From: Flavobacterium psychrophilum
GTDB lineage: Bacteria; Bacteroidota; Bacteroidia; Flavobacteriales; Flavobacteriaceae
Assembly (NCBI GenBank): GCA_945866505.1
Contig: CAMBHH010000016.1
Coordinates: 1-27,861, forward strand
Direction: 5' to 3'
Length of the DNA: 27,861 nucleotides
Shown: positions 15,323 to 23,900 of the stretch, piece by piece
How positions within the stretch are numbered: the first letter of the stretch is position 1
Layout: every line of letters starts with the position of its first letter
Translations under genes and position numbers: made by a program
The notes under the pieces: generated by a model
Seen by the model: the letters and a program-made list of their open reading frames with translations, nothing else
Databases searched by the model: none
What the model was told of the DNA's origin: nothing

Positions 15323-17809
15323 ATGAAAAAATTATTCTTGATTATAGTATTGCAAATTTCATTTATTAGCGTTGCTCAAATTAGAGGAACAATTACTGAC
15401 AACAAAGGAATTCCGCTTTCGCTGGTAACTATTTTAGAAGAGAATACCTATAACGGAACTTCCTCGAACGAGCAAGGAAATTATGAATTAAACATAAAAA
15501 AGACGGGGAAACATACTATCGTTTTCCAATATTTGGGATTCAAAACCCAAAAAATAACGGTTACAATTGATAAATTTCCTTTCACACAAAATATACAATT
15601 AGTAGAAGAAAATTTCTCACTTTCAGAAGTGGTAATCAACAGTAAAAACGATCCTGCCAACGCCGTAATCAAGCAAGCCATTATCCACAAAAAAGAAAAC
15701 TCCGAAAAAACGGCACGTTTCAAAGCCGATTTTTATTCTCGTGGGATTTTCAAAGTAAAAGATTTACCCAAAAAAATAATGGGACAAAAAATTGGCGATT
15801 TAGACGGCGCAGTCGATTCCACCGGAACAGGAATTATCTATCTATCGGAAACTATTTCCAAAATTATTTTTGAAAAACCCGATAACTTAAAAGAACGCAT
15901 TATTGCTTCAAAAGTTAGTGGAGACAACAAAGGCTTCAGCTACAATACGGCGCGATCAACGATTTATGATTTTTACGACAATACTTTAGACTTCAACAGC
16001 AAAATGATTTCGCCCATTGCCGACAATGCTTTCAATTATTATAAATACAAATTAGAAGGTACTTTTCAGGACGAAAACAACTTAATGATTAACAAAATAA
16101 AAGTCATTGCCAAGCGAGATGCCGAACCTGTTTTTGAGGGCTACATTTATATCGTTGAAGATTCTTGGGCAATATATGCCGTGGATTTAGACATTAAAGG
16201 CTATCGCATGCATCAGGAATTTGTGGATGTGATGAAATTGAAACAAAATTTCAGCTACAATAAAAACAATAAAATTTGGGCAAAAAGCACCCAAAGTTTG
16301 GAGTTTTCTGCAGGTATTTTTGGAATTAAATTCAATGGAAAATTCTCATATGTCTACAGCAATTATGAATTTGAAAAAGCGTTCGCCAAAAAAACGTTTA
16401 CCAATGAAATCGTAAGTTTTGAAGACAATTCCAATAAAAAAGACACGCTTTTTTGGAATAAAATCAGACCCATTCCTCTTACCATCGAAGAAAATACCGA
16501 TTACATAAAAAAAGACAGCGTGCACACCGTTCGAAACTCTAAAAAATATTTGGATTCTATCGACAAAAAAGACAATAAATTCAAGTTTCTGAGTCCAATT
16601 ACGGGTTATTCTTGGAAAAATAGCAGTCAAAAAAAATCGTTTACTTATGATGGTTTGGTCAATTTAGCGTCATTGAGTTTCAATACCGTTCAAGGTTGGA
16701 ATTTGGATTCAGGATTTTCTTTCCGTGATTGGAAAAACGAAGAAGAAAAAGGAAAATCGACTTCCATCAACACAAAGTTCAATTATGGATTTTCTGATCA
16801 TAGATTGCGCCTTACTGCAGATTATTACCACCGATTCAACAATCAAAATTATGCAACACTGACTGTTTTTGGTGGAACAAAAGTCAATCAATTCAATCCC
16901 GAAGAACCCATTTCGAGTTTCATAAACACGGTGAGCACTTTGTTTTTTAAAGACAATTATATGAAATTGTACAACAAAGAATTTGCCGGAGCTACTTATG
17001 GTCAAGATGTTGGTAATAATTTTTATCTGAAAGGAACATTAGAATACCAACAACGAAAACATTTGTTCAACAGTACGGATTATACATTTATCAAAAGTGA
17101 TGATTTCTACAGCTCGAATAATCCGATGTTGCCAGAGGATAATTTGGCTCCCGCATTCGAACAACATCATCTTACAAAAGCTTCCGTTTTTGCAAAAATA
17201 CATTTCGGAAACAAATACATTTCGAGACCTGACGGAAAATTAAATATCAGAAACTACGACTATCCTACTTTGTCTTTTGGTTATGAAAACGCTTTTGCAT
17301 CCAATGAAAAAAAATACGAATACCAATTGATTACAAGTCAAGTTAGATATGATTTTGATGCAGGTAACAAAGGTACTTTAGGTATTAATGTGAAAGCAGG
17401 GACTTTCATTCACGGCGAAAACATCTCGTTTGTAGATTACAAACATTTCAACGGAAACAGAACACATATTGGAACCAGCGACCGCTATTTGAACGTTTTC
17501 AACCTAATGCCGTATTATTCAAACAGCACGAATAAATCCTATTTTGAAGCGCATTTGGAGCATAACGACAAAGGTTATATTATGAATAAAATTCCGTTGT
17601 TGAACAAATTAAATTCGACTTTGGTTATAGGATTTCATTCGCTTGCCGTTCCAGACAAAAAACCTTACACCGAATTCACAGTTGGTTTGGATAATCTTGG
17701 ATTTGGAAAACTAAAGGTATTTCGCTTTGATTATGTTCATTCTTCCCAAAACGGAATTCAAGAAAACGGAGTTGTTTTTGGTTTGAAAATTTTGAATGTT
17801 TTAGAGTAG
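15323..17809 (+). CDS. DUF5686 protein with carboxypeptidase-regulatory-like domain
   Basis: The 828-residue protein has a signal peptide (1-19), a carboxypeptidase-regulatory-like beta-sandwich at about 20-95 (Arg-Gly-Thr-Ile-Thr-Asp start), a DUF5686 region at about 105-340 including a Phe-Tyr-Ser-Arg-Gly motif near 141-145, and a long strand-rich C-terminal part that looks like an outer-membrane barrel. Unlike a TonB receptor it has no plug domain. The family is common in Bacteroidota and its role is unknown; envelope location is inferred. Its stop is 6 bp from that of the convergent CDF transporter gene, with no visible terminator between them. Confidence 0.88.
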   Translation: MKKLFLIIVLQISFISVAQIRGTITDNKGIPLSLVTILEENTYNGTSSNEQGNYELNIKKTGKHTIVFQYLGFKTQKITVTIDKFPFTQNIQLVEENFSLSEVVINSKNDPANAVIKQAIIHKKENSEKTARFKADFYSRGIFKVKDLPKKIMGQKIGDLDGAVDSTGTGIIYLSETISKIIFEKPDNLKERIIASKVSGDNKGFSYNTARSTIYDFYDNTLDFNSKMISPIADNAFNYYKYKLEGTFQDENNLMINKIKVIAKRDAEPVFEGYIYIVEDSWAIYAVDLDIKGYRMHQEFVDVMKLKQNFSYNKNNKIWAKSTQSLEFSAGIFGIKFNGKFSYVYSNYEFEKAFAKKTFTNEIVSFEDNSNKKDTLFWNKIRPIPLTIEENTDYIKKDSVHTVRNSKKYLDSIDKKDNKFKFLSPITGYSWKNSSQKKSFTYDGLVNLASLSFNTVQGWNLDSGFSFRDWKNEEEKGKSTSINTKFNYGFSDHRLRLTADYYHRFNNQNYATLTVFGGTKVNQFNPEEPISSFINTVSTLFFKDNYMKLYNKEFAGATYGQDVGNNFYLKGTLEYQQRKHLFNSTDYTFIKSDDFYSSNNPMLPEDNLAPAFEQHHLTKASVFAKIHFGNKYISRPDGKLNIRNYDYPTLSFGYENAFASNEKKYEYQLITSQVRYDFDAGNKGTLGINVKAGTFIHGENISFVDYKHFNGNRTHIGTSDRYLNVFNLMPYYSNSTNKSYFEAHLEHNDKGYIMNKIPLLNKLNSTLVIGFHSLAVPDKKPYTEFTVGLDNLGFGKLKVFRFDYVHSSQNGIQENGVVFGLKILNVLE

Positions 17810-17815
17810 AAAAAA

Positions 17816-18688
17816 TCAATAATAAGAGGGTTCAATATGAATCAAAACGTGTCCTAATTCGGGGATTTCTGCACGCAAAGTATCTTTCAACAAATGAGAT
17901 ATGTCGTGACCTTCTCGAACAGTAATATGGGCGTTGACAATCGCGTGCAAATCAACGTGGTATTTCATTCCCGCTTTTCTGATAAAACATTTTTCGGTAC
18001 TTTCAACACCTTTAACTTTAAGAGAAACTTTCCTGATTTCGATAATTAAATCATCGTGTAAATTTTCGTCCATTATTTCCCCCAAAGCAGGTCTGAAAAT
18101 TTTATAACTATTGTATAAAATAAATCCTGATGCAAACAGTGCTGCCAAATCATCGGCCGATTCGTAGCCTTTCCCAAAAAATAAGGCAATAGAAATTCCA
18201 ATAAAAGCCGCCACCGATGTTATGGCGTCACTACGATGGTGCCAAGCATCAGCCCTTAATGAAGAACTATTGGCTTCTTTGCTTCGCTTCATCACCAAAC
18301 GAAAGGAATATTCTTTCCATAAAATAATGGCTCCAAGAACAATCAAGGTCCAAGATTCAGGTAATTTATGTGGAACTCCAATATTGGTTAAACTTTCGTG
18401 AGCAATAATTGTTGCCGACGTAATCAAAAAACCAACCACTAAAAAAGTAATTAATGGTTCGGCTCGACCGTGTCCGTACGGATGATTTTCATCTGCTGGC
18501 TTGTTTGAATATTTGATTCCGAATAACACTAAAAACGAAGAAAAAATGTCCGTGGTTGACTCAATGGCATCTGCAGTTAAAGCATAGGAATGACCAAAAA
18601 AACCAGCTAAGCCCTTTATCAAAGCTAATAATGCATTGCTAGCAATACTAAAATAGGTAGCCTTTACTGCGGTTTGTTCGTTTGTCAT
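17816..18688 (-). CDS. Cation diffusion facilitator metal transporter
   Basis: The 290-residue protein is of the CDF family, proton-driven exporters of divalent metals such as Zn, Fe, Mn or Co. Family marks are the TM2 metal-site segment with Glu43 and Asp47, the HPYGHGR motif at 69-75, the TM5 site HHRSD with His150 and Asp154, and a cytoplasmic C-terminal domain from about 205 with metal-binding histidines (His-Val-Asp-Leu-His). In FieF the TM2 site is Asp45/Asp49; here the first position is Glu. Metal specificity cannot be fixed from this. The start follows the murA terminator by 15 bp on the same strand. Confidence 0.92.
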   Translation of the reverse strand: MTNEQTAVKATYFSIASNALLALIKGLAGFFGHSYALTADAIESTTDIFSSFLVLFGIKYSNKPADENHPYGHGRAEPLITFLVVGFLITSATIIAHESLTNIGVPHKLPESWTLIVLGAIILWKEYSFRLVMKRSKEANSSSLRADAWHHRSDAITSVAAFIGISIALFFGKGYESADDLAALFASGFILYNSYKIFRPALGEIMDENLHDDLIIEIRKVSLKVKGVESTEKCFIRKAGMKYHVDLHAIVNAHITVREGHDISHLLKDTLRAEIPELGHVLIHIEPSYY

Positions 18689-18700
18689 TTGGATAATGAT

Positions 18701-18735
18701 AAAAACCTCAAAGGCTTTTGAAACTTTTGAGGTTT
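18701..18735 (-). terminator. Terminator after murA
   Basis: AAACCTCAAA at 18703-18712 pairs with TTTGAGGTTT at 18726-18735, a perfect 10-bp stem. Read on the minus strand the stem is followed by a T-run, so it should end murA transcripts. Confidence 0.8.
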
Positions 18736-18756
18736 AGCGTTTTTTATTGAATAAAA

Positions 18757-20067
18757 TTAAGCTCTTACAATTTTAGCTCCAATGGCTCTCAATCGTTCGT
18801 CAATTCGTTCGTAACCTCTGTCGATTTGTTCAATGTTTTGAATAGTGCTCGTTCCTTTGGCAGAAAGTGCAGCAATCAATAGCGAAATTCCAGCACGAAT
18901 ATCTGGAGAAGACATTGTAGTAGCTTTTAGTTGTGATTTGAAATCGTGACCAATAACAACTGCTCTATGTGGGTCACACAAAATAATTTTTGCACCCATA
19001 TCAATCAATTTATCTACGAAAAACAAACGGCTTTCGAACATTTTTTGATGAATCAAAACGTCGCCTTTGCATTGGGTTACCACAACAAGAACAATACTCA
19101 ATAAATCGGGCGTAAATCCTGGCCAAGGCGCATCTGAAATGGTAAGAATAGAACCATCAATATCAGTTTTTACTTGATAACCATCTTTGTGTGCAGGAAT
19201 ATAAATATCGTCGCCTCTTCGTTCTAAAGTAATTCCAAGTTTTCTAAATACATTCGGAATCAGCCCCAAGTTTTCCCAACTTACATCTTTAATGGTAATT
19301 TCACTTCTGGTCATTGCGGCAAGTCCAATCCAACTGCCAATTTCTATCATATCTGGAAGAATTCTATGTGTGCAACCTCCCAGTCTTTCGACGCCTTCAA
19401 TAGTCAATAAATTAGATCCAATACCCGAAACTTTGGCTCCCATCGCATTCATCATTTTACACAATTGTTGCAAATAAGGTTCGCAAGCGGCGTTATAAAT
19501 AGTAGTTGTGCCTTTGGCCAAAACAGCTGCCATAACAATGTTCGCTGTTCCAGTTACCGATGCCTCATCGAGCAACATGTCAGCTCCAATTAATCCATCA
19601 GGAGCTTCTACTCCATAAAAATGATCTTCTCTATTGTAACGAAATTTAGCTCCAAGATTGATAAATCCCTCAAAATGGGTGTCTAATCTTCTTCGTCCAA
19701 TTTTATCGCCACCTGGTTTTGGAATATATCCTTTCCCGAATCGTGCCAAAAGTGGCCCAACAATCATAATAGATCCACGAAGTGCTCCGCCCTCTTTCTT
19801 GAAAGCTTCAGTTTCTAAATAGTGTAAATTTACTTCATCGGCTTGAAAAGTGTAAGAACCCACTCCATTTTTTTGGATTTTAACACCTAAATTTCCCAGC
19901 AGCGTAATGAGTTTATTAATGTCGATTATATCTGGAATATTATTTATCGTTACCTTTTCGTCTGTCAACAAAATTGCACATAATATTTGTAGTGCTTCGT
20001 TTTTGGCTCCTTGTGGCGTAATTTCTCCTTTTAAGGTAACGCCTCCTTCTATTTTGAATACTCCCAT
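18757..20067 (-). CDS. murA: UDP-N-acetylglucosamine 1-carboxyvinyltransferase with Asp at the Cys115 position
   Basis: The 436-residue protein is MurA, which adds enolpyruvate to UDP-GlcNAc in the first committed step of peptidoglycan synthesis in the cytoplasm. The QGAKNEAL segment at 19-26 holds the substrate-binding Lys-Asn pair. The active-site loop reads KPGGDKIGRRR at 117-127: the residue matching E. coli Cys115 is Asp121, encoded by GAT at 19707-19705. Cys115 is the residue alkylated by fosfomycin; Asp there is known in Mycobacterium tuberculosis and Chlamydia, where the enzyme stays active but resists the drug. The upstream DUF4290 and DUF493 genes are on the same strand and may be cotranscribed. 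Confidence 0.95.
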   Translation of the reverse strand: MGVFKIEGGVTLKGEITPQGAKNEALQILCAILLTDEKVTINNIPDIIDINKLITLLGNLGVKIQKNGVGSYTFQADEVNLHYLETEAFKKEGGALRGSIMIVGPLLARFGKGYIPKPGGDKIGRRRLDTHFEGFINLGAKFRYNREDHFYGVEAPDGLIGADMLLDEASVTGTANIVMAAVLAKGTTTIYNAACEPYLQQLCKMMNAMGAKVSGIGSNLLTIEGVERLGGCTHRILPDMIEIGSWIGLAAMTRSEITIKDVSWENLGLIPNVFRKLGITLERRGDDIYIPAHKDGYQVKTDIDGSILTISDAPWPGFTPDLLSIVLVVVTQCKGDVLIHQKMFESRLFFVDKLIDMGAKIILCDPHRAVVIGHDFKSQLKATTMSSPDIRAGISLLIAALSAKGTSTIQNIEQIDRGYERIDERLRAIGAKIVRA

Positions 20068-20077
20068 TTTTTTTAAA

Positions 20078-20140
20078 TTATGAATTATGAGTTATGAATT
20101 AAAAAGTTATGCTAAAAAATTCATAACTCATAATTCATAA
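20078..20140. repeat. Perfect 23-bp inverted repeat made of TTATGAR heptamers
   Basis: The left arm 20078-20100 is the exact reverse complement of 20118-20140, with a 17-nt spacer. Each arm is a run of three near-identical 7-mers (TTATGAA, TTATGAG, TTATGAA), and a further unit follows the right arm. It lies between DUF4290 and murA, both on minus, and would form a long A/T-rich hairpin in their shared transcript. Confidence 0.85.
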
Positions 20141-20154
20141 TTCATAACTGTTTT

Positions 20155-20880
20155 TTACAAAGGTTTTCTATTTTGGTTTTTATGTATCGGATTTGGCTTT
20201 CCAGGTTTGATATTCTTGTTGTTTTGGATTTTTGGTTGACCAGCCGGAGTTAATTTATTGGAAACTCGCTTGTTGGTTCGCAATAAATCGGTGGTGGTCA
20301 AAAGTTCCTCGGTACTTTGTAGCATATTCAATTTTCCGCCTGACAATTCGAATAAATGTTCAAAGATGACATCGTCTTTCACAGTGTCTTTATTCCAACT
20401 CAAATACGATTTTTTCATATGATTGGCAATCACTTTTACCAAGGCATTTTTCATATCGCCTTCCTCCCATTTGTTGGCAACATCAATCATATATTTAATG
20501 TTGTTACCATAATATCGGTATTTTGGAAAGTTTTGTGGGTATTTTAAAACATCAGGTTTCAATTGTAAAACCTCACGAGTTGGCACGGGATATGGTGATT
20601 CTACATCCAATTTAAAATCGGACATTATAAAGATTTGATCCCATAATTTATGTTGAAAATCAGCGACATCACGCAAATGAGGATTCAAACTTCCCATAAC
20701 TTGTATGATGTATTTTGCAACTTTATTGCGCTCTTCACTATCCTCTATAACAGTTGCTTGATCAATCAATTTTTGCAAATGCCGACCATATTCTGGAATA
20801 ATTAAATGAGATCGCTCTGCATTATATTCCAAATGATGAACGACATCGTTTGCAACTTCTTTTATATATTTTGTGTTCAT
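20155..20880 (-). CDS. DUF4290-family protein
   Basis: The 241-residue protein matches DUF4290, a Bacteroidota family of unknown function, over about residues 10-190. Visible conserved segments are Glu-Tyr-Gly-Arg near 30-33, a Gly-Ser-Leu-Asn-Pro-His-Leu-Arg-Asp segment near 63-71 and a Trp-Asp-Gln near 80-82. The last 40 residues are basic and rich in Lys, Asn, Pro and Gly (Lys-Pro-Gly-Lys-Pro-Asn-Pro), probably disordered and possibly nucleic-acid binding. No signal peptide. The start is 2 bp after the DUF493 stop, so the two are cotranscribed, with murA probably read from the same message or a promoter within the inverted repeat. Confidence 0.88.
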   Translation of the reverse strand: MNTKYIKEVANDVVHHLEYNAERSHLIIPEYGRHLQKLIDQATVIEDSEERNKVAKYIIQVMGSLNPHLRDVADFQHKLWDQIFIMSDFKLDVESPYPVPTREVLQLKPDVLKYPQNFPKYRYYGNNIKYMIDVANKWEEGDMKNALVKVIANHMKKSYLSWNKDTVKDDVIFEHLFELSGGKLNMLQSTEELLTTTDLLRTNKRVSNKLTPAGQPKIQNNKNIKPGKPNPIHKNQNRKPL

Positions 20881-20882
20881 AT

Positions 20883-21173
20883 TTATAGGGAAATAATACC
20901 TTTAATAGTAGATAATTCGATGTATTTATCAATAATTTCTTGAGAATCTTTCATCATAACATCTACAGAAATGCTAGTGAATTTGCCTGTTTTGGACTTT
21001 TTAGTTTTTATAACCGCTCCCATACAATTAAAAGCTTCTTCCACACGAAGAATACTTTCTTTTTCTGAAGGCACAATAAATTTGTACAAATATATTGCGG
21101 GCCAAGTAGTACTCAAATCCAACTCCACTTTCAATCTTTCGTAAAATTCTCTTGCTTCTTTTTCTGTATCCAT
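20883..21173 (-). CDS. DUF493-family protein
   Basis: The 96-residue protein fits DUF493 (YbeD-like), small cytoplasmic proteins with an ACT-like fold. The pattern Phe-Tyr-x-Arg-Leu-Lys near 10-15, a central Tyr-Lys-Phe-Ile-Val-Pro strand, and a C-terminal Val-Met-Met-Lys-Asp-Ser-x-x-Ile strand-helix are the marks. The molecular role is not established. It is the first gene of a minus-strand unit with DUF4290 and probably murA, behind a -7 promoter match at 21193-21200. Confidence 0.85.
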   Translation of the reverse strand: MDTEKEAREFYERLKVELDLSTTWPAIYLYKFIVPSEKESILRVEEAFNCMGAVIKTKKSKTGKFTSISVDVMMKDSQEIIDKYIELSTIKGIISL

Positions 21174-21192
21174 TCTAAAATAAAAATAAAAG

Positions 21193-21200
21193 CAAATATA
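21193..21200 (-). promoter_or_regulatory. -7 promoter element of the DUF493-DUF4290 unit
   Basis: On the minus strand these bases read TATATTTG, an exact TAnnTTTG match, 19 bp before the DUF493 start codon. No clear TTG is found at -33. Confidence 0.55.
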
Positions 21201-21349
21201 CAGTTTTGAAATTACATTTTAGAGTTTAGATTACAGATTTTAGAATACCTAGTTTAGAAAGTTAAAAAATGCATTTTATAGTGTATCATTCTCGGAAACA
21301 AAGAAAGGTGTTCCCCGAAATAATGTTTCGAAATTCCGATAACTTTAGG

Positions 21350-21357
21350 TAAATTTG
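21350..21357 (+). promoter_or_regulatory. -7 promoter element of the AAA ATPase gene
   Basis: TAAATTTG is an exact TAnnTTTG match, ending 8 bp before the TTG start at 21366. This would give an almost leaderless message, or a leader of about 10 nt if GTG at 21375 is the start. Confidence 0.5.
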
Positions 21358-21365
21358 AGCCTTAT

Positions 21366-21908
21366 TTGGAAAAAGTGAGCAAAAAAATTATAGTCATAAT
21401 AGGCGGACCTGGAACTGGAAAAAGCACTATCATCGATGGATTGATAGAAAAAGGTTTTTGCTGCTATCCAGAAATTTCAAGACAAGTAACCTTAGAAGCA
21501 AAAAAGGCAGGAATCGAACAATTATTTCTTGAAAATCCATTGCTCTTCAGTGAATTGTTATTGGAAGGAAGGAAAAAACAATTTAGAAATGCACTAGATG
21601 AAACCCAAAACATCGTTTTTATCGACCGTGGAATTCCAGATGTTTTGGCTTATATGCACTATATTGGCGACAGTTATCCCGCGCATTTTGATTTGGCTTG
21701 CCGTGAAAATTTATACACAAAAATCTTTATTCTTCCGCCTTGGGAAGAAATTTATCGGAGCGACGAAGCCCGATATGAAAATTTCGAACAAGCTAAACTC
21801 ATCCACAATCACCTCGTTGAAACCTATGAAAATTATGGGTACAAACTCATAGAAGTTCCAAAAGACTCTCTTGATAACAGAATTTTATTTATCTTAGACC
21901 AAATTTAG
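21366..21908 (+). CDS. P-loop NTPase (AAA_28-like, nucleoside-kinase fold)
   Basis: A protein of about 180 residues with a Walker A loop GGPGTGKST at 13-21, a Phe-Ile-Asp-Arg-Gly Walker-B-like segment near 85-89, and Tyr-Arg-Ser-Asp-Glu-Ala-Arg-Tyr near 129-136, where such kinases place lid arginines. Size and motif order resemble the AAA_28 family of small predicted kinases or NTPases with unknown substrate. There is no ATG start: the frame begins with TTG at 21366, with GTG at 21375 as an alternative that also precedes the P-loop. The stop codon TAG overlaps the first base of a heptamer tandem repeat. Monocistronic by position. Confidence 0.82.
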   Translation: MEKVSKKIIVIIGGPGTGKSTIIDGLIEKGFCCYPEISRQVTLEAKKAGIEQLFLENPLLFSELLLEGRKKQFRNALDETQNIVFIDRGIPDVLAYMHYIGDSYPAHFDLACRENLYTKIFILPPWEEIYRSDEARYENFEQAKLIHNHLVETYENYGYKLIEVPKDSLDNRILFILDQI

Positions 21909-21956
21909 TTATAGGTTATAGGTTATAGGTTATAGGTTATGGGTTATGGGTTATGG
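21908..21956. repeat. Tandem repeat: seven units of GTTATRG
   Basis: Four copies of GTTATAG (21908-21935) are followed directly by three of GTTATGG (21936-21956) and a degenerate eighth unit to about 21963. The array begins at the last base of the ATPase stop codon and lies 50 bp upstream of the recQ start. A 7-bp period excludes reading-frame neutrality but it is intergenic. Confidence 0.95.
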
Positions 21957-22006
21957 GTTGTGATTTACAAGATGCTAAATGCACTTGAATACTAAACACT
22001 TAAAAG

Positions 22007-23899
22007 ATGCAGGAAGCATTAGCAATTCTTCAAAAATATTGGAAACACGACAAATTTAGGTCGCCTCAAGACGAAATTATCAATTCGGTTTTGGATGGTA
22101 AAGACACTTTTGGACTGATGCCTACAGGCGGTGGAAAATCAATCTGCTTTCAGGTTCCCGCTTTGATGAAAGACGGAATTTGCTTGGTCATTTCGCCCTT
22201 GGTTGCCTTGATGAAAGATCAAGTCCAACGCTTGCAAAACCTCAACATCAAAGCTATTGCATTGACGGGCGGAATTCAATCGGATGAAATGATTACACTT
22301 TTGGATAATTGTGAATTTGGGAATTATAAATTCTTGTATTTATCGCCAGAACGTTTGCAGTCGGATTGGATTTTGGAAAGAATCAAAAATCTGCCTATTA
22401 ATCTAATTGCTATTGACGAAGCGCATTGTGTTTCGCAATGGGGACACGATTTTCGCCCAGCTTATTTGAAAATTGCCAATCTTAAAACCCATTTTCCAAA
22501 GGTTCCGTTTCTCGCACTTACAGCATCAGCCACGAAGACTGTTCTTGATGATGTGATTCTTCAATTAGGATTAGAAAATCCAGTTGTTTTTCAGAAATCT
22601 TTTGCCCGACAAAACATTGCCTATATGGTCTTTGAAATAGAGGACAAATTGTATCGAATGGAGCAAATCTTGAAAAAGAATCCGCAACCTTCTATTGTCT
22701 ATGTCCGAAATAGGAAATCCTGCTCGGATACGTCTTCTCAATTGCAATCCATGGGGTTCAAAGCTACATTTTATCACGGTGGATTATCGGTTAAAGAAAA
22801 GGAGAAAAACATGAATCTTTGGATGAATGAAGAAGCTCAAATAATTGTTGCCACCAACGCTTTTGGAATGGGAATTGACAAATCGAATGTAAAAACGGTC
22901 ATTCACATTCATCTTCCAGAAAGTATGGAAAGTTATTATCAGGAAGCTGGTCGCGCTGGTAGAAATGAAGAAAAAGCCTTCGCTGTATTGCTTACAAGTC
23001 CATCTGACAAAATTCAAGCGCAAAGCCAGTTCATCAATGTTTTGCCCGATAAAATCATTCTCACCCAGATTTACATCAAATTATGTACCTATTTCCGAAT
23101 CGCTTATGGCGAAGGAATCAACGAACAATTTTCGTTCAATTTGAATCATTTTTGTCAAAAATATGGTTTTCCAACCTTGAAAACTTTCAATGCTATTCAG
23201 TTTTTAGACCGTCAAGGCATATTAAGTATGTCACAAGAATATACCGAGAAAATCACAATGCAATTTATTATTGAATCGAAAGAAGTTATTCGCTATATGA
23301 GCCTGAATTCAAATGAAGAACCCGTTATTTTGTCCTTACTTCGAACTTATCCAGGAATTTATGAATCGCAAACCGCCATCAATTTATCGTTAATTGCCAA
23401 AAAATCGAATTGTAATGAAACGGAAATTCTTGCTGTTTTTGAAAAATTGAAAGGGCTTGAAATCATTGATTATCATAAAAAAAACAATGATGCCACCATT
23501 ATTTTCAACGAAGTTCGCGAAGACGAAAGAACCATTAATCGTGTTTCGAAGTATTTAGAAACCCAAAACAAACAAAAAGTTGCCCAATTCGAATCGGTTT
23601 TGCATTACATCAATGAGAAAAAAGTGTGCAAAAGCAATTTGATTTTAGATTATTTTGGGGAAAAAACAGAAAAAGATTGTGGAATTTGTTCGCACTGTAT
23701 TTCCAAAAAAAAGAAATCGGTTGACAGTTCTTCTACTTCCGAAAAAATCATTGGCTTGTTGAAAATTCAAAACTTAAATTCAAGAGAAATTCAGAAACTC
23801 ACAAAAAATAGCGAAGACGATATTATCTTTGCCTTGCAAACTTTATTAGAGAACAATAAAGTTGTTGTAAAACCAAACAATAAATATTCACTAAAATAA
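22007..23899 (+). CDS. recQ: RecQ-family ATP-dependent DNA helicase
   Basis: The 630-residue protein is a 3'-5' superfamily 2 DNA helicase. The two helicase lobes occupy residues 1-335: Walker A TGGGKS at 40-45, DEAH at 137-140 followed by Cys-Val-Ser-Gln-Trp-Gly-His-Asp-Phe-Arg, the Ser-Ala-Thr motif near 173-176, and QEAGRAGR at 312-319. A Cys4 zinc site lies at Cys541, 558, 561 and 564, about 200 residues further on, and the region between is winged-helix-like by its position. No HRDC domain is evident at the C-terminus. In E. coli RecQ the zinc site directly follows the helicase core. Roles are in recombination and fork repair. fmt follows after a short spacer. Confidence 0.93.
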   Translation: MQEALAILQKYWKHDKFRSPQDEIINSVLDGKDTFGLMPTGGGKSICFQVPALMKDGICLVISPLVALMKDQVQRLQNLNIKAIALTGGIQSDEMITLLDNCEFGNYKFLYLSPERLQSDWILERIKNLPINLIAIDEAHCVSQWGHDFRPAYLKIANLKTHFPKVPFLALTASATKTVLDDVILQLGLENPVVFQKSFARQNIAYMVFEIEDKLYRMEQILKKNPQPSIVYVRNRKSCSDTSSQLQSMGFKATFYHGGLSVKEKEKNMNLWMNEEAQIIVATNAFGMGIDKSNVKTVIHIHLPESMESYYQEAGRAGRNEEKAFAVLLTSPSDKIQAQSQFINVLPDKIILTQIYIKLCTYFRIAYGEGINEQFSFNLNHFCQKYGFPTLKTFNAIQFLDRQGILSMSQEYTEKITMQFIIESKEVIRYMSLNSNEEPVILSLLRTYPGIYESQTAINLSLIAKKSNCNETEILAVFEKLKGLEIIDYHKKNNDATIIFNEVREDERTINRVSKYLETQNKQKVAQFESVLHYINEKKVCKSNLILDYFGEKTEKDCGICSHCISKKKKSVDSSSTSEKIIGLLKIQNLNSREIQKLTKNSEDDIIFALQTLLENNKVVVKPNNKYSLK

Positions 23900-23900
23900 G

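Noticed and set aside
16346..17005. Minus-strand open frames inside the DUF5686 gene
   Set aside because: They overlap a strong plus-strand gene completely and show no family features.
21908..21956. CRISPR-like array
   Set aside because: The 7-bp units are directly adjacent with no spacers and there are no cas genes in the window.
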